Shown here piece by piece: positions 63,873 to 64,000 of a stretch of 64,000 nt of DNA; positions within the stretch are counted from its first letter, which is position 1; the number at the start of each line of letters is the position of its first letter. The notes beneath the pieces are model-generated. The model was not told the origin of the DNA and did no database searches. It was given only the letters and a program-made list of their open reading frames with translations. The translations under genes were made by a program, and so were the position numbers. This DNA is from Trichocoleus sp. (GTDB lineage: Bacteria; Cyanobacteriota; Cyanobacteriia; Elainellales; Elainellaceae), in assembly GCA_036702865.1 (NCBI GenBank), contig DATNQD010000071.1, forward strand, positions 233,496-297,495, written 5' to 3'.

Positions 63873-64000
63873 GCGGATTTAAACGTAAGACGCTCCAGTG
63901 TCCACCCACCTTGTTGGCTGCGATTCTCCATGCCTTCAATAATGGCATTCGCTAAGTCATACTCATTATCAAAGATCCGTCCAGCAATTTCATGACTCTT
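63869..64000 (-). CDS. Partial ORF, possibly a transposase C-terminus
   Basis: The minus strand is open to the window edge with stop TAG at 63869-63871. It reads SHEIAGRIFDNEYDLANAI, then EGMENRSQQGGWTLERLTFKSA. From memory this resembles the C-terminal end of IS630-type transposases in cyanobacteria, but I am not certain. Its stop overlaps the stop of the sensor gene, and IS630 elements insert at TA, as in the junction GAAGTAAGTAGCTAGG. If correct, the GAF domain was interrupted by this element. Confidence 0.5.
   Translation of the reverse strand, partial: KSHEIAGRIFDNEYDLANAIIEGMENRSQQGGWTLERLTFKSA

Noticed and set aside
1..64000. CRISPR array, prophage or complete transposon
   Set aside because: No regularly spaced repeats, no phage structural genes and no complete transposase frame; only a possible IS edge at the right end.

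Overview
The window is chromosomal DNA from a cyanobacterium, most likely filamentous (Leptolyngbya/Oculatella-like; the lineage is an inference). Three things support this. It encodes petG and a CytM-type cytochrome c, an aldehyde-deformylating oxygenase, a cyanobacterial LexA, and several families that I know mainly from cyanobacteria and plastids (DUF1997, the TIGR04168 phosphoesterase, a DUF6464-like protein). Its base composition looks close to 50 % G+C. It is also very rich in CGATCG-centred words of the HIP1 type. There is no rRNA operon, CRISPR array or complete mobile element. The only likely mobile DNA is at the right edge.

Layout: 1-7 kb holds a glutamine-synthetase-like gene, a degenerate metallo-beta-lactamase-fold protein and a large PAS/GAF histidine kinase. 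6-9.3 kb is a minus-strand run of ALDH, grxC, tadA and plsC. 9.3-15.6 kb is a metabolic accessory region: ridA, a RutB/isochorismatase-type hydrolase, a cupin and a CocE/NonD hydrolase on the minus strand, divergent from an ATZ/TRZ-type amidohydrolase, plus an orphan sugar-ABC permease. A long nested inverted repeat lies in the divergent promoter. 15.8-18.4 kb has the alkane-forming ADO, tRNA-Ser(UGA) and a phosphoesterase. 18.5-25 kb carries a six-PAS hybrid kinase and a REC-wHTH-HPt-REC-GGDEF-like regulator. 25-29.9 kb contains small proteins, two VOC proteins, MiaE and a SRPBCC protein. 30-33 kb has two large exoprotein-like genes (SBBP propeller and CAP) with PPC-like N-termini. 33-45 kb includes DUF1997, an NAD-binding protein, murG, an HpxZ/AtzH-like protein, a WcaF-like acetyltransferase, a REC-PAS-PAS kinase, a SUI1 factor, trpB and a RNase D-type exonuclease. 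45-49.6 kb has a sugar-binding lipoprotein, tRNA-Pro(UGG), a DppC-like permease and a ROK kinase. 49.6-52.5 kb holds another hybrid kinase, a single-domain regulator and a TraX-like membrane protein. 52.7-55.6 kb has petG, cytM, a second PPC-CAP protein and lexA, with a previously hidden Cys-rich small ORF opposite lexA. 55.8-60.8 kb has a beta-lactamase-like protein, TrmJ, a sugar nucleotidyltransferase and two hypotheticals. 61.3-64 kb has a REC-wHTH-HPt-REC-REC regulator followed by a DUF4118 sensor. That sensor gene is cut inside its GAF domain by what looks like the end of an insertion sequence.

Functional picture: signalling proteins dominate (four kinases, one truncated sensor, three response regulators; two regulators share an unusual OmpR-HPt-REC chain). 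The rest is scattered housekeeping: translation and tRNA modification (tadA, miaE, trmJ, SUI1), cell wall (murG), Trp synthesis, SOS control and photosynthetic electron transport. The best candidates for new biology are the divergent hydrolase cluster at 9.3-14.7 kb with its inverted repeat, the Cys-rich 54-residue ORF sharing a LexA-box promoter with lexA, and the PPC-tagged exoprotein-like family without signal peptides. All assignments are from reading motifs by eye; no database search was run.
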